A stretch of 64,000 nucleotides of DNA from Vibrio brasiliensis LMG 20546. Lineage in GTDB: Bacteria > Pseudomonadota > Gammaproteobacteria > Enterobacterales > Vibrionaceae. The notes under the pieces were generated by a model. That model searched no databases. It saw nothing but the letters and a program-made list of their open reading frames with translations, and was not told where the DNA came from. Location of the stretch: positions 1-64,000 of the forward strand of contig NZ_AEVS01000077.1 of assembly GCF_000189255.1 (NCBI RefSeq). The letters run 5' to 3'. A program made the translations under genes and the position numbers. This document shows positions 43,788 to 53,183 of this stretch, piece after piece. The first letter of the stretch is position 1. Every line of letters begins with the position of its first letter.

Positions 43788-45224
43788 TTAGTGACTCGGG
43801 TTGTTTATAGGTAAATAAACCGTCACTTTAAGACCACCGAGGTGGGAATGATCGAGCATCAAGGTTCCCTGATGGCCCTGAATAATGTTGTTACAGATAG
43901 ACAAGCCGAGACCTGAACCACCAAACTCTCGGCTGCGTGACTGATCGACCCTATATAGACGGTCAGATAGTTTACTCAATGCTTCATCAGGTACTCCCGG
44001 TGAGCTGTCTTCAACTACGAGCACCACTTCATCTAGCCTTTGGGTCAATGCTACTTTCACTTCTCCGCCGCTATCAGTATAGCGGTAGCTATTTTCCAGC
44101 AGATTATTCATCAGCTGAGTAAGTTTGTGTTTATCGCCTATGATTGAGGCGACATCATCTGCCGCGATGTAGTCCAGTGTTAACTGCTTGTCCTGATAGC
44201 GCCTGTCATAACTGGCAACCACATTCGTCAGCAGGCTATCAAGATTAAGTTGTTGGAGGTCGAGTTGCTGTTGTAAATCGGCCTGACTGGTGGCCCGTAA
44301 ATCGTCGACTAAACGGGTCAGGGTCAGTACTTGCTGATGAAGGGAATCAATCAACTCAGGCTGTGGTTTTCTGATTTCATCCTGCACAGCCTCTAACTCT
44401 CCTCTTAACACCGCCAGAGGGGTACGTAGCTCATGGGAAATGTCAGACAACCAGCGTTCACGCAGCTGCTCTTGCTGTTTGAGTGAGGCTACCAGATGGT
44501 TGAACGCCTTAGTGACGTCGGCAATTTCATCATTGCCACGATGTTTGATGCAATAATCGAGATCGCCTCCACCCACTGCGTTAGCTCCCTTGTGTAATGC
44601 TCGTAATGGCTCCAGCAGGTAGCGGGCACAAACTAATGCAAATAACAGGCTGAGCACAATAACGGCGATACTGATGGTCGCAAGATGCTTGGTTTGAGAC
44701 TGTAAAAAGCGTTGCGCCAGCTGATTGGTTAGCGATTGATTCTGCGCTACGGTAATGTAGCCAATCACTTGTGCGTCTAATGTGATCGGCACTTTCTCCA
44801 GCGTTATCTCCTTGTGCAGTTTAAGATTTTCCCGTGGACCAAGAACAAGCTGTTGCTGAGCATCGAACAGGTTCAGGCGGGCACTGAGTGGCGCCATGAT
44901 TGATGGTTTCGGCATCGTTGGCGTCTTTGCTTGTTCAGGTGGTGGAGGACGTCGGCCAATCGGTGGTGGGACTTCGCCTAACTGTTGCAATAGTGAGGCC
45001 CAGATATGGGGGGATTGTCTAATTCGATACCACTCGTGATTAGGCGAGTAGTAGCTGCTGACTCTGGTTGCTAACTGACGAACCTTGATTAACTCCTCTT
45101 CGTTCAGGTACTGCTGAAAGCCATCTTTGAAACTGGCATTGATCAATATCGCCATTGTCGCAATGACAAGCGTACTGCTCAGCAATAAGGCTGCAAAAAG
45201 TTTCTGAAACAAAGAGATGCGCAT
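43788..45224 (-). CDS. baeS: sensor histidine kinase, BaeS-like
   Basis: A 478-residue kinase with membrane segments near residues 7-30 and 178-200, a periplasmic sensor between them that includes a proline-rich stretch (EVPPPIGRRPPPPEQAK), HAMP, and an H-box DISHELRTPLAVLRGELEAVQDE, nearly identical to that of E. coli BaeS. ATPase motifs follow: LMNNLLENSYRYTDSGG and GGSGLGLSICNNIIQGHQG. The first gene of a leftward BaeSR-like operon. A BaeR-box-like direct repeat lies 46 bases upstream, which implies autoregulation. Symbol is provisional, since the sensor domain has diverged. Confidence 0.88.
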   Translation of the reverse strand: MRISLFQKLFAALLLSSTLVIATMAILINASFKDGFQQYLNEEELIKVRQLATRVSSYYSPNHEWYRIRQSPHIWASLLQQLGEVPPPIGRRPPPPEQAKTPTMPKPSIMAPLSARLNLFDAQQQLVLGPRENLKLHKEITLEKVPITLDAQVIGYITVAQNQSLTNQLAQRFLQSQTKHLATISIAVIVLSLLFALVCARYLLEPLRALHKGANAVGGGDLDYCIKHRGNDEIADVTKAFNHLVASLKQQEQLRERWLSDISHELRTPLAVLRGELEAVQDEIRKPQPELIDSLHQQVLTLTRLVDDLRATSQADLQQQLDLQQLNLDSLLTNVVASYDRRYQDKQLTLDYIAADDVASIIGDKHKLTQLMNNLLENSYRYTDSGGEVKVALTQRLDEVVLVVEDSSPGVPDEALSKLSDRLYRVDQSRSREFGGSGLGLSICNNIIQGHQGTLMLDHSHLGGLKVTVYLPINNPSH

Positions 45225-45269
45225 ACAAAGCCCGTTAATTTTCGTCCACCTACTTATTCTACACGCAAA

Positions 45270-45288
45270 TGTGGAGAGAATATGGAGA
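45270..45288. promoter_or_regulatory. BaeR-box-like direct repeat before the kinase gene
   Basis: TGTGGAGA and TATGGAGA, 11 bases apart, match the repeat before the DUF1566 gene except for one base in the first half. The same TGGAGA-N-AATATGGAGA pattern occurs at both places and was seen at no third site in the window. Confidence 0.65.
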
Positions 45289-45514
45289 GCTCCAAACGAA
45301 AAGCGACAGGAAATGCGTACAGCGTAGCGAATAATGAGGAGAAACGACCTTTTCCAGTTCGGAAAAGAGCGAATGATAGAATTTCTAACTGCCTATTCCA
45401 CAAATCTGGTAATCATTACTTTATTAATAAATTGTAGTGATGTTTTATATGGATTGTTAATCCCAAGCTGGCCAATGCAGTAATGGCAGAGCTTAATCAG
45501 GTAGGAATATTCAA

Positions 45515-47470
45515 GTGAATCAGATGGTTGAACGAGATATCGAGGTTTCAGCTCGCGAGCCAGAATATACGCGATCACGACGTGGCAGTTTTAAGTGGCG
45601 CGGCATTGAAGTGCGCCTTGGCCTTGCGTTAGCCATGTTGTCGATGACCACCTTACTGCTGGCATTGTTCACGTCGACCACCTATGACGAGTTAGAATCC
45701 GCTCTGGTCGATCTCAAAGAGAAAGAGATCCCAGCGTTGGAGCAGGCAGCGCGACTCAACGATATGGTGCGATTGGTGATTACTGATTCGTCTCAGGTGG
45801 TGTCGGCAGATTCAAATCTCGAACGGCGCAACGCCATGGAGCGTATTGAACAGAGCATCGACGAAATGGGCCTGGTACTTGAACATTTCCCTGAGTACCA
45901 CGCTTATTTCAAAGATCTGATGATGCAGGTGAGTAACAGCCTCAGCCTGCTCTACCAAAGTGGTGAAGAGTCCCGTGAGCTGAATAAAGAGTTGCGTCGC
46001 TTGCTGGAAGGCTTTTACCCGCTACTGCAACAGGTCAGCGAAGAGCTGGACAGCTTGCCTGAAGCGCAAAAGTCCCAGTTGCAGTACAGTCAGCTCAAAG
46101 CGTTACTGTTTTACCAGTTGGGTCTGGTAGAGAAACTCTACAACGATGGCAGTTTTAATGAACTGGATTACACCACCTATCGTCTGGAGCAACTTGGTCA
46201 GGACTGGTTCAGTTTGTGGCTCGATAGTGGTCTGGCGGAGTCGCTACCAGCATTGGATGAAAAGCTGTCGGTCATCTACACCCTTGCTTCCCGTTCAAGC
46301 CGTCTGGTGCAACTGAAGAATCAGGCCCTTGAGCACTACTATCAACAAGAATTCCTGCTCGAAAACAGCCGCAAGTATTTGCACCAGTTGTCGGTACAGA
46401 TTGAGCGCAATACCTCTAACGTAAACTTGGAAATCGACTCATCCATCGCGCAGGTTCAGCACTCTCTTGCTTCCAACCGTACCTTCTCGCTGGCACTGTC
46501 GCTGTTCAGTGTGATTGCTGCGGCTGGGATCGCCTGGTTCTATGTACGCAAAAATGTTCTTGAGCGACTGCTTAATCTGCGCGATGACATGTTTGCTATT
46601 TCGACGGGTCATTTAGATACGCGAATTGAGCTTAAGGGGCACGATGAAATCACTCAGATGGCCAAGTCTCTGCAGGTATTTCAGGCCACGGCCAAAGTGG
46701 TTAAACAGACCAACCAAAAACTTGAAGCCGAAGTGGAAGAGCGCCGGGTTGCCGAAGAGAAATTGCGAGTCACTCAGGATGAGCTGGTGCAGGCTGGGAA
46801 GCTCGCTGCGTTGGGGCAACTGAGTGTCGGTATTACCCACGAAATCAACCAGCCGCTGACCGCCATAAGCAGTCACACGCGCAGTGCACAGAAATGGCTG
46901 GAGCAGCAACGCGATGACAAAGCGACGCAAAATCTGAAGAAAATTGAGCAACTGCTGGGTAAGGTCGCCGCTTTAACGCATCACTTAAAAGCATTCTCCC
47001 GTAAGAGCGACGGCAAGATTTCCTCGGTTGAAGTGATGCCAGTGGTTAACGATGCGATAGAGCTGTTTGCCAACAGGCAGGTGCCGATTGTTCTCGATTG
47101 CGATCTGGCCTCAGACGAAAACGTCCGCGCCAACCCTATTCGGTTGGAGCAGGTATTGGTTAACTTGATCAGCAACGCAATTGATGCGGTGGAAAACAAA
47201 CCTGAACCACTGATTGTGGTATCGGTGGCACGCGTTGCCAGTGAAGTGACTATTGCCGTGAAAGACAACGGAAAAGGCATCCTCGCTGACGACATTCCGC
47301 ATATTTTTGATCCTTTTTATACCCGTAAAGAAGTCGGGAAGGGCCTGGGACTCGGGCTCTCGATAGCATTCAATATCATCAAAGATTTTGGTGGCTCGAT
47401 ACGGGTTTACTCTCAGCCTGAGCTTGGCAGTGAGTTTGTAGTACATCTTGAACAAGGCGAAACAGCATGA
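45515..47470 (+). CDS. NtrB/DctB-type sensor histidine kinase of the sigma-54 system
   Basis: A 651-residue kinase with a cytoplasmic N-terminal tail, membrane segments near residues 35-53 and 325-345, a large helical periplasmic domain, HAMP (residues about 345-400), a coiled-coil linker (KLEAEVEERRVAEEKLRVTQDELVQAGKLAALGQLSVG) and the H-box ITHEINQPLTAISSHTRS near 447. ATP-binding motifs: VLVNLISNAIDAVENKP, VKDNGKGI and GKGLGLGLSIAFNIIKDFGGSI. This layout with GQLSVGITHEINQPL is typical of DctB/AlgB-type partners of sigma-54 activators. GTG start, with AGGA nine bases upstream. Its stop overlaps the regulator gene. The signal is unknown; neighbours suggest a phosphorus compound. Confidence 0.9.
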   Translation: MNQMVERDIEVSAREPEYTRSRRGSFKWRGIEVRLGLALAMLSMTTLLLALFTSTTYDELESALVDLKEKEIPALEQAARLNDMVRLVITDSSQVVSADSNLERRNAMERIEQSIDEMGLVLEHFPEYHAYFKDLMMQVSNSLSLLYQSGEESRELNKELRRLLEGFYPLLQQVSEELDSLPEAQKSQLQYSQLKALLFYQLGLVEKLYNDGSFNELDYTTYRLEQLGQDWFSLWLDSGLAESLPALDEKLSVIYTLASRSSRLVQLKNQALEHYYQQEFLLENSRKYLHQLSVQIERNTSNVNLEIDSSIAQVQHSLASNRTFSLALSLFSVIAAAGIAWFYVRKNVLERLLNLRDDMFAISTGHLDTRIELKGHDEITQMAKSLQVFQATAKVVKQTNQKLEAEVEERRVAEEKLRVTQDELVQAGKLAALGQLSVGITHEINQPLTAISSHTRSAQKWLEQQRDDKATQNLKKIEQLLGKVAALTHHLKAFSRKSDGKISSVEVMPVVNDAIELFANRQVPIVLDCDLASDENVRANPIRLEQVLVNLISNAIDAVENKPEPLIVVSVARVASEVTIAVKDNGKGILADDIPHIFDPFYTRKEVGKGLGLGLSIAFNIIKDFGGSIRVYSQPELGSEFVVHLEQGETA

Positions 47471-48819
47471 TGATGGAAAAGCATATCACCCTGATTGACG
47501 ATGAATTGGACGTGGTAGAGGCCGTAGGCGAAATGTTGGAGCTGGAAGGCTTCAGCGTAACAGGATTTACTGACCCCAAGCTGGGTCTGAAATCGCTGTC
47601 ACCGGATAGCCGACAGGTGGTGTTGTGTGATGTGCGCATGCCTCAGCTTGATGGACTGTCGATGCTGGACGCTATTCAGGGACGTGCACCGGGCTGCGAA
47701 GTGATCCTGATGAGTGGCCATGGAGATATTCCGATGGCGATTGAAGCGATGAAGCTAGGTGCGTTCGACTTTATTGAAAAGCCGCTGCAAAGTGATGAGT
47801 TGATTGAAAAACTCACACTCGCTGCGACGCATATTCATAATGCACCAAGCCTAGACAGTGCAACATCAGAGCAGCCGATTGAGAACGTCGTGATTGGTGT
47901 TTCAAGCCAAATGGAGATGATTCGTACCCAAGTGCTGGCACTGGCTCGTACTGGTGTTGATACCATCATCAATGGCGAAACCGGCACAGGTAAAGAAGTG
48001 ATCGCCCGAGCACTGCATCGATATTCAGAGCGACGTGAAAAACCCTTTGTCGCGATTAACTGTGGCGGTATGACAGAAAGCATCATTGAAAGTGAACTGT
48101 TTGGTCATGAAGCCGGCTCGTTTACCAGCGCCAACAAAAAGCGCATCGGTAAAATTGAACAGGCTCATGGCGGGACACTGTTTCTTGATGAGATTGAGAG
48201 CATGCCGATCGCCGTGCAAATTAAGCTACTACGTGTGATTCAGGAACGTGTTATTGAACGGGTAGGTGGCAATAGCTTAATTCCGGTTGAGATCACGGTC
48301 GTAGCAGCCAGTAAAGCCGATCTGGCAGAGCTGAGTAAACGCGGTGAGTTCAGGGCCGACCTTTTTTACCGACTCAACATAGCCAGCCTCAACCTGCCAC
48401 CTCTGCGTCAGCGCAAAGAAGATATCCAGTCGCTGTTCAGACATTTCGTGGTTCAGGCGAGCCAGAAGTACAAAACCCGTGCATCGACCCTTTATGCAGA
48501 GCAGATCCAACAGCTATGTCGTCACGACTGGCCGGGTAATGTTCGTGAGTTGAGAAATGTCGCAGACCGCTTTGTTTTGGGTATTGTCGGTGAAGGATTT
48601 GACTTGCAGGCGCCATCAACCCTCAACAATGACGGCTTTGCGTTTGAACAGCAGATGGAGCAGTACGAACGCAACGTTCTCACTGAAGCGTTGATCGAGA
48701 TGGCTGGCAATATTAATGAAGTGTCACTGCGTTTAAACCTACCGCGTAAAACGCTGTATCGTAAGATGAAAAAGCACCAGTTGGATAAAGAGAGCTTTAA
48801 ACCTAATCGTCACCTTTAA
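47467..48819 (+). CDS. NtrC/DctD-type sigma-54-dependent response regulator
   Basis: A 450-residue activator. Receiver domain with acidic DD at 11-12, phospho-acceptor Asp55 and Lys105. The AAA+ domain has Walker A GETGTGKE (170-177), Walker B GGTLFLDEIE (near 235-244) and the sigma-54 contact loop GSFTSA (217-222) instead of the usual GAFTGA. A Fis-type helix-turn-helix ends the chain (NEVSLRLNLPRKTLYRKMKKHQL). Three tandem ATGs make the exact start uncertain (47467, 47470 or 47473). The start overlaps the kinase stop. Two -24/-12 promoters follow it directly, so the GDPD and Phn-type transporter genes are its likely targets. Confidence 0.92.
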   Translation: MMMEKHITLIDDELDVVEAVGEMLELEGFSVTGFTDPKLGLKSLSPDSRQVVLCDVRMPQLDGLSMLDAIQGRAPGCEVILMSGHGDIPMAIEAMKLGAFDFIEKPLQSDELIEKLTLAATHIHNAPSLDSATSEQPIENVVIGVSSQMEMIRTQVLALARTGVDTIINGETGTGKEVIARALHRYSERREKPFVAINCGGMTESIIESELFGHEAGSFTSANKKRIGKIEQAHGGTLFLDEIESMPIAVQIKLLRVIQERVIERVGGNSLIPVEITVVAASKADLAELSKRGEFRADLFYRLNIASLNLPPLRQRKEDIQSLFRHFVVQASQKYKTRASTLYAEQIQQLCRHDWPGNVRELRNVADRFVLGIVGEGFDLQAPSTLNNDGFAFEQQMEQYERNVLTEALIEMAGNINEVSLRLNLPRKTLYRKMKKHQLDKESFKPNRHL

Positions 48820-48825
48820 GGGCAA

Positions 48826-48840
48826 GACATAATTGACCCA
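48826..48840. promoter_or_regulatory. candidate activator site before the GDPD promoter
   Basis: GACATAATTGACCCA fits the pattern GACA-N-A-W-W-TGACCCA, also found twice before the PhnD gene. Its last base is 60 bases short of the -24 GG, exactly as for the nearer copy there. Proposed as a binding site of the sigma-54 activator; not proven. Confidence 0.4.
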
Positions 48841-48898
48841 TCATAGAAGTTTAATAAAAACGTTATACTTATCTGATTGAATTGTAAGTGAAAAGTTT

Positions 48899-48916
48899 TT
48901 GGCACGTTGCGTGCAA
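48899..48916 (+). promoter_or_regulatory. sigma-54 promoter for the GDPD gene
   Basis: TTGGCACGTTGCGTGCAA has GG at -24 and GC at -12 separated by exactly ten bases, and matches the TGGCACG...TGCA consensus. It lies 117 bases upstream of the GDPD start codon and 80 bases after the activator gene. Confidence 0.85.
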
Positions 48917-49032
48917 ACTGTAGGTAGTTCTGATTAGAAGTCAGGGAGTTAGTCGTCTATTGCGATTGAGACTTGCCCGAATCAGAACGCCAAAACGAAC
49001 AAATAACTATTTGCTGCAAGGAGAATCAACAG

Positions 49033-50244
49033 ATGAAGCAAATCTTAACCAGTAGTATCGCTCTATTGTTAGGTGTCAGCTCACTAGCAATGGCGGGTAA
49101 TGAACCTGCTCAAGTGGGTCCACGCCCGTTATACCTAGTAAGTGATATGGAAGAGGGACCACTGAAAACGAAACTGGAAAGCTGTGAAGCAGGCCCATTT
49201 TACCGTAGCGACTTTTCTATTGGCCACCGCGGTGCAGCGATGCAGTTTCCTGAGCACACTAAAGAGTCATATCTTGCGGCGATTGCAATGGGTGCAGGTG
49301 TGCTTGAGTGTGACGTGACATTTACCAAAGACAAACAGTTGGTATGTCGCCATTCACAAAGTGATTTGCATACCACGACTGATGTGCTTGCACATCCTGA
49401 ACTTGCTAAGAAATGTTCGGTACCATTTAAACCCGCTAATCCGGCAACAGGTGAAGATGCACAGGTTGAGTGTCGTACATCAGATTTCACTCTGGCAGAA
49501 TTCAAAACGCTTAAAGGCAAAATGGATGGGGCGAATCCAAAGGCGACCACAGTTGAAGAGTACATGAATGGTACTCCGGGCTGGCGTACAGACCTTTACT
49601 CACAGACGGGTACTTTGATGACTCACGCGGAAAGTGCTGCGCTGTTTAAGAAGTACGGTGTTAAGGTCACACCTGAACTGAAGTCAGCGAAGGTTGAAAT
49701 GCCTTATCAGGGCTTTACTCAGGAAATGTACGCGCAGAAGCTGATTGATGAGCTGAAACAAGCCGGCTTCTCACCAAAAGAAGCATTTGTGCAGTCATTC
49801 AACCTTGATGACGTAAAATACTGGATCAAGAACGAGCCTAAGTTCGGCAAGCAGGCAGTGTACCTCGACGACCGCGTCTATGCCAAAGAAGGCTTTGCCG
49901 CTTCACTGGAAAACATGAAAGAGCTGTCAGAACAAGGCGTTCAAATCATTGCGCCGCCGCTATACGCGCTGGTTCAGCTAGATGGCAACAACAATATTGT
50001 TGAGTCTGAATACGCTAAATTGGCTAAGCAGGCGGATCTCGACATCATCGCATGGACACTAGAGCGTTCTGGTCCACTGGCTCAAGGTGGCGGTTGGTAT
50101 TACCAAACCGTTACTGAGCAGATCAAACGCGACGGTGACATGATGAAAGTACTCGACGTGCTAGCGAAAGATGTTGGCGTACTGGGTGTATTCAGTGACT
50201 GGCCGTCAACGGTCACATACTACGCAAACTGTATGGATATCTAA
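49033..50244 (+). CDS. periplasmic glycerophosphodiester phosphodiesterase
   Basis: A 403-residue secreted enzyme from ATG 49033 (GGAG ten bases upstream), with signal peptide [21 protein letters not shown]. The GDPD domain shows the catalytic motifs [47 protein letters not shown] (H, R, E, E, D in pieces). Extra cysteine-containing loops ([21 protein letters not shown]) probably form disulfides. Its family splits glycerophosphodiesters into glycerol-3-phosphate and an alcohol. It lies under a sigma-54 promoter, between the sigma-54 activator and a Phn-type importer, suggesting that phosphodiester breakdown in the periplasm is coupled to uptake of a product. It ends in its own terminator. Confidence 0.9.
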   Translation: MKQILTSSIALLLGVSSLAMAGNEPAQVGPRPLYLVSDMEEGPLKTKLESCEAGPFYRSDFSIGHRGAAMQFPEHTKESYLAAIAMGAGVLECDVTFTKDKQLVCRHSQSDLHTTTDVLAHPELAKKCSVPFKPANPATGEDAQVECRTSDFTLAEFKTLKGKMDGANPKATTVEEYMNGTPGWRTDLYSQTGTLMTHAESAALFKKYGVKVTPELKSAKVEMPYQGFTQEMYAQKLIDELKQAGFSPKEAFVQSFNLDDVKYWIKNEPKFGKQAVYLDDRVYAKEGFAASLENMKELSEQGVQIIAPPLYALVQLDGNNNIVESEYAKLAKQADLDIIAWTLERSGPLAQGGGWYYQTVTEQIKRDGDMMKVLDVLAKDVGVLGVFSDWPSTVTYYANCMDI

Positions 50245-50271
50245 GCTCAGCTTAGTATTATCAGTGGATAG

Positions 50272-50296
50272 AAAAGGGTCGTAAGACCCTTTTTTT
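50272..50296 (+). terminator. Rho-independent terminator after the GDPD gene
   Basis: AAAAGGGTC and GACCCTTTT form a 9-bp stem with loop GTAA and a T-run. It separates the GDPD gene from the transporter operon, which has its own sigma-54 promoter. Confidence 0.92.
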
Positions 50297-50313
50297 GTCC
50301 TCTGTTTTGTCGG

Positions 50314-50367
50314 GGACAGATATGACCCAAATGCGCTGAAATTAACTGGACACAAATGACCCAAATG
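50314..50367. repeat. two 20-base direct repeats upstream of the PhnD promoter
   Basis: GGACAGATATGACCCAAATG (50314-50333) and GGACACAAATGACCCAAATG (50348-50367) agree at 18 of 20 positions, 34 bases apart. The nearer copy ends its TGACCCA 60 bases before the -24 GG. They may be activator sites or, because similar GGGACA...GACCC strings occur in mobile-element debris, insertion remnants. Confidence 0.6.
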
Positions 50368-50421
50368 TAAATTGCATAAATGGGCACTTGTTTATCTTAT
50401 TGAAAAGTAACAATAAAATAG

Positions 50422-50439
50422 TTGGCACACCCCCTGCTA
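50422..50439 (+). promoter_or_regulatory. sigma-54 promoter for the phnD operon
   Basis: TTGGCACACCCCCTGCTA has GG and GC separated by exactly ten bases and the TGGCAC...TGC consensus. It lies 46 bases before the PhnD start codon. Confidence 0.85.
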
Positions 50440-50484
50440 TAGGAGACGTGAACATCAACAATAACGTGAATGTAAGGTTCTAAT

Positions 50485-51525
50485 ATGAAAAACAGTGTAA
50501 AAGGATTGTTAATCGCTGGCTCTTTGCTGCTTCCTTCAATGGCGATGGCAAGTGAGTGTGCCAACCGTGGGGTACTGGATGACAGATATTGTGACGAAAA
50601 CCAAGACTTAGTGGCAGATGCGCCGAAAGATTCTAATGAGTGGATTGATCCAAGCACGCTTGTATTTACTTACACGCCTGTAGAGGACCCGGCTCTGTAT
50701 AAAGATGCGTTTGCTGACTTCCAGGCACACCTAAGCAAGATCACTGGCAAGAAAGTAATCTACTACACTGTTCACTCTAACTCGGCTCAGGTTGAAGCGA
50801 TGCGTTCTGGTCGTCTGCACGTAGCAGGTTTCTCGACTGGCCCAACTGGCTACGCGGTTAACTTAGCGGGTTACGTACCAATCGCAGTGAAAGGTGATGA
50901 GTCTGGTTTCCAGGGCTACAACCTGGTGACTATCGTTCGTAAGGACAGCGGCATCAATGAAATGGCTGATCTGAAAGGCAAGCGAGTAGCGCACACCTCT
51001 GCGTCATCTAACTCAGGCAACCTTGCTCCACGCGCACTATTCCCAGCACAGGGTCTGGTACCGGATCAAGACTACAAAGTGCTGTACTCAGGCAAGCATG
51101 ACCAATCAATCCTAGGCGTATACAACGGTGACTACGATGCCGCTCCTGTCGCTTCAGACGTATATGATCGTATGGTTGCCGCTGGTCGCGTAGACGCATC
51201 TGAGCTGAAAATCATCTACCGTAGCCCACGTTTCCCAACTTCTGCATTTGGCTACGCGTACAACCTGAAACCAGAACTAGTAGAGAAGATCAACGAAGCA
51301 TTCTTCAGCTACCGCTTTACTCAAGAAATGAGCGATGCGTTTAAAGGTGCGGACCGTTTCTCTCCAATCACTTATCAGGAAGACTGGTCAGTTATCCGTG
51401 ATATTGCACACGCAACAGGTACGGCTTACACCAAAGCTGGTCTGAAAAAACTTGCTGAAAAAGATGCAGCTAAGCGCGCTAAGAAGAAAGCAGCAGAGCT
51501 AGCGAAGCAAGCAACAACGCAATAA
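50485..51525 (+). CDS. phnD: PhnD-type substrate-binding protein
   Basis: A 346-residue periplasmic binding protein with signal peptide MKNSVKGLLIAGSLLLPSMAMA and the PhnD fold: VFTYTPVEDPALYKDAFADFQAHLSKITGKKVIYYTVHSNSAQVEAMRSGRLHVAGFSTGPTGYA in pieces, DLKGKRVAHTSASSNSGNLAPRALF near 180, and ILGVYNGDYDAAPVASDVYDRM near 225. The TSASSNSGN loop is where PhnD/PtxB-type proteins grip the phosphonate or phosphite oxygens. A lysine/alanine-rich tail of about 25 residues follows the domain and is unusual. The ligand may be a phosphonate, phosphite or phosphate ester. First gene of the operon. Confidence 0.88.
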   Translation: MKNSVKGLLIAGSLLLPSMAMASECANRGVLDDRYCDENQDLVADAPKDSNEWIDPSTLVFTYTPVEDPALYKDAFADFQAHLSKITGKKVIYYTVHSNSAQVEAMRSGRLHVAGFSTGPTGYAVNLAGYVPIAVKGDESGFQGYNLVTIVRKDSGINEMADLKGKRVAHTSASSNSGNLAPRALFPAQGLVPDQDYKVLYSGKHDQSILGVYNGDYDAAPVASDVYDRMVAAGRVDASELKIIYRSPRFPTSAFGYAYNLKPELVEKINEAFFSYRFTQEMSDAFKGADRFSPITYQEDWSVIRDIAHATGTAYTKAGLKKLAEKDAAKRAKKKAAELAKQATTQ

Positions 51526-51618
51526 TCCTCTAAACCAATAATCATTCTAAATAAAAGTACGGTGTCCTCGTGTGTAGGGCACAGGGCACCGTACACCCAA
51601 AAAACAAGGAATAGTAGT

Positions 51619-52389
51619 ATGGCCGTAGCGAGCTATGACGGAATAAAGATCAATAACCTTTTTCATGAATACGTGGCAGGCAAGCCAATCCTTAAAGGTA
51701 TCGACATCGATATCGACCAACCGGGTATCATTGCCATCATTGGCCCGTCGGGTACTGGTAAAAGTACCTTACTTCGTTGTATTAACCGTCTTAACGATCC
51801 AACCAGCGGTGAGATCCTGTTTGAAGGCGAAGACCTGACAAAACTCAATGGTCAGGCGCTACGTAAACAGCGTCGCCATATTGGTATGGTGTTTCAGGAG
51901 TACAACCTGGTGGAGCGTTTAACCGTAATCGAAAACGTATTGTGTGGCCGTCTTGGTTACATGTCTTCCTGGAACGCATGGCGTCGTAACTACTCAAAAG
52001 AAGATCTGAAAAAAGCATTCGAACTACTAGAATTTGTCGGTCTGCAGGATTTTGCTAATCAACGTGCAGACAGCCTTTCTGGTGGTCAGCGTCAGCGTGT
52101 CGGTATTGCCCGCGCTGTTATGCAAGACCCATATATCCTGCTGGCGGATGAACCAACGTCATCACTCGACCCGAAAACCGCGGTAGAGATCATGGAGCTG
52201 ATGGAAACGTTCGCTAAAGAGAAACAGATCCCGGTATTGGTTAACATCCATGACGTTAATCTTGCTAAGCGTTTTGCCAACCGCATCATCGGTATGTGTA
52301 ACGGCAAAGTACACTATGACGGCAGTCCTGAAGGCATCAGTGAAGAGGACCTGAAAATCATCTACGGAGGTGAGTCATGGCTGGATTAA
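51619..52389 (+). CDS. phnC: phosphonate-type ABC importer ATPase
   Basis: A 256-residue ATPase from ATG 51619 (GGA ten bases upstream). Walker [14 protein letters not shown]-loop [29 protein letters not shown], signature [15 protein letters not shown], Walker [16 protein letters not shown] and H-loop [18 protein letters not shown]. The Q-loop-to-signature spacer with NVLCGRLG is a PhnC hallmark. It follows phnD after 93 bases and overlaps the first permease by 13 bases. Confidence 0.92.
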   Translation: MAVASYDGIKINNLFHEYVAGKPILKGIDIDIDQPGIIAIIGPSGTGKSTLLRCINRLNDPTSGEILFEGEDLTKLNGQALRKQRRHIGMVFQEYNLVERLTVIENVLCGRLGYMSSWNAWRRNYSKEDLKKAFELLEFVGLQDFANQRADSLSGGQRQRVGIARAVMQDPYILLADEPTSSLDPKTAVEIMELMETFAKEKQIPVLVNIHDVNLAKRFANRIIGMCNGKVHYDGSPEGISEEDLKIIYGGESWLD

Positions 52390-53183
52390 GCACATCGACA
52401 GGCACCACCGCAGGCAAGGTTGAAAACCCGTTCAAAGCGTCGTGGGCAAGTCGTATTGGTGTGGTTGCTGTGGTTGCGTATCTGTTCTACAGCTTCTCGA
52501 CACTTAACCTAACGTTTGAACGACTAGTCGTTGGTTTTGGGGAAAGTGAGCGCTTGCTAAGTCGTATGTTTCCGCCTGATTTCTCACGCTCAAACCTGCT
52601 ACTTAGCGGCTTAGCTGAGAGTCTTCAAATCGCGATTATTTCGAGCTTTTTCGGCATTGTCATTTCGCTATTTCTAGGGCTGCTTGCAGCGCGTAACATG
52701 ATGCCGAGCATCGTCTCTACGCCGATCCGTGGATTTATCGCTCTGTGCCGTTCTTTCCACCCAGTGATCATTGCCATTCTGTTTGTTAAGGCTGTAGGTT
52801 TTGGCGCACTGGCCGGTATTCTGACTCTGGTATTCGCATCAATTGGCTTCATCGCCAAGCTGTTTGCAGAAGCGATTGAGGAGATTTCATTTAAGCAGGT
52901 TGAAGCGATTCGTGCTACAGGTGCCAGCTTTGTCAGTGTGATCCTGTTTGCGGTTATGCCACAGGTATTTACCCGCTTTATCGGCTTTGCTAGCTATCAG
53001 TTGGACTCTAATCTGCGTAACTCAACCATGGTAGGTATCGTTGGTGCTGGTGGCCTGGGTGGTACGCTTTTCTCTGCATTCCAGCGTTTCGACTATGACT
53101 TTGTTGCCGCGATTCTAATCACCATCATCGCGCTGATTCTTGTTGGTGAGTTCTTGTCTAATGTTGTAAGGAGAATCTTCTAA
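52377..53183 (+). CDS. phnE: phosphonate-type ABC permease 1
   Basis: A 268-residue inner-membrane permease of the PhnE type with about six hydrophobic segments. The ATPase-contact (EAA) loop is in [45 protein letters not shown] precedes the ATG, which lies inside the end of phnC; its stop is shared with the next permease start (TAATG). Works as a heterodimer with the second PhnE. Confidence 0.9.
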   Translation: MAGLSTSTGTTAGKVENPFKASWASRIGVVAVVAYLFYSFSTLNLTFERLVVGFGESERLLSRMFPPDFSRSNLLLSGLAESLQIAIISSFFGIVISLFLGLLAARNMMPSIVSTPIRGFIALCRSFHPVIIAILFVKAVGFGALAGILTLVFASIGFIAKLFAEAIEEISFKQVEAIRATGASFVSVILFAVMPQVFTRFIGFASYQLDSNLRNSTMVGIVGAGGLGGTLFSAFQRFDYDFVAAILITIIALILVGEFLSNVVRRIF

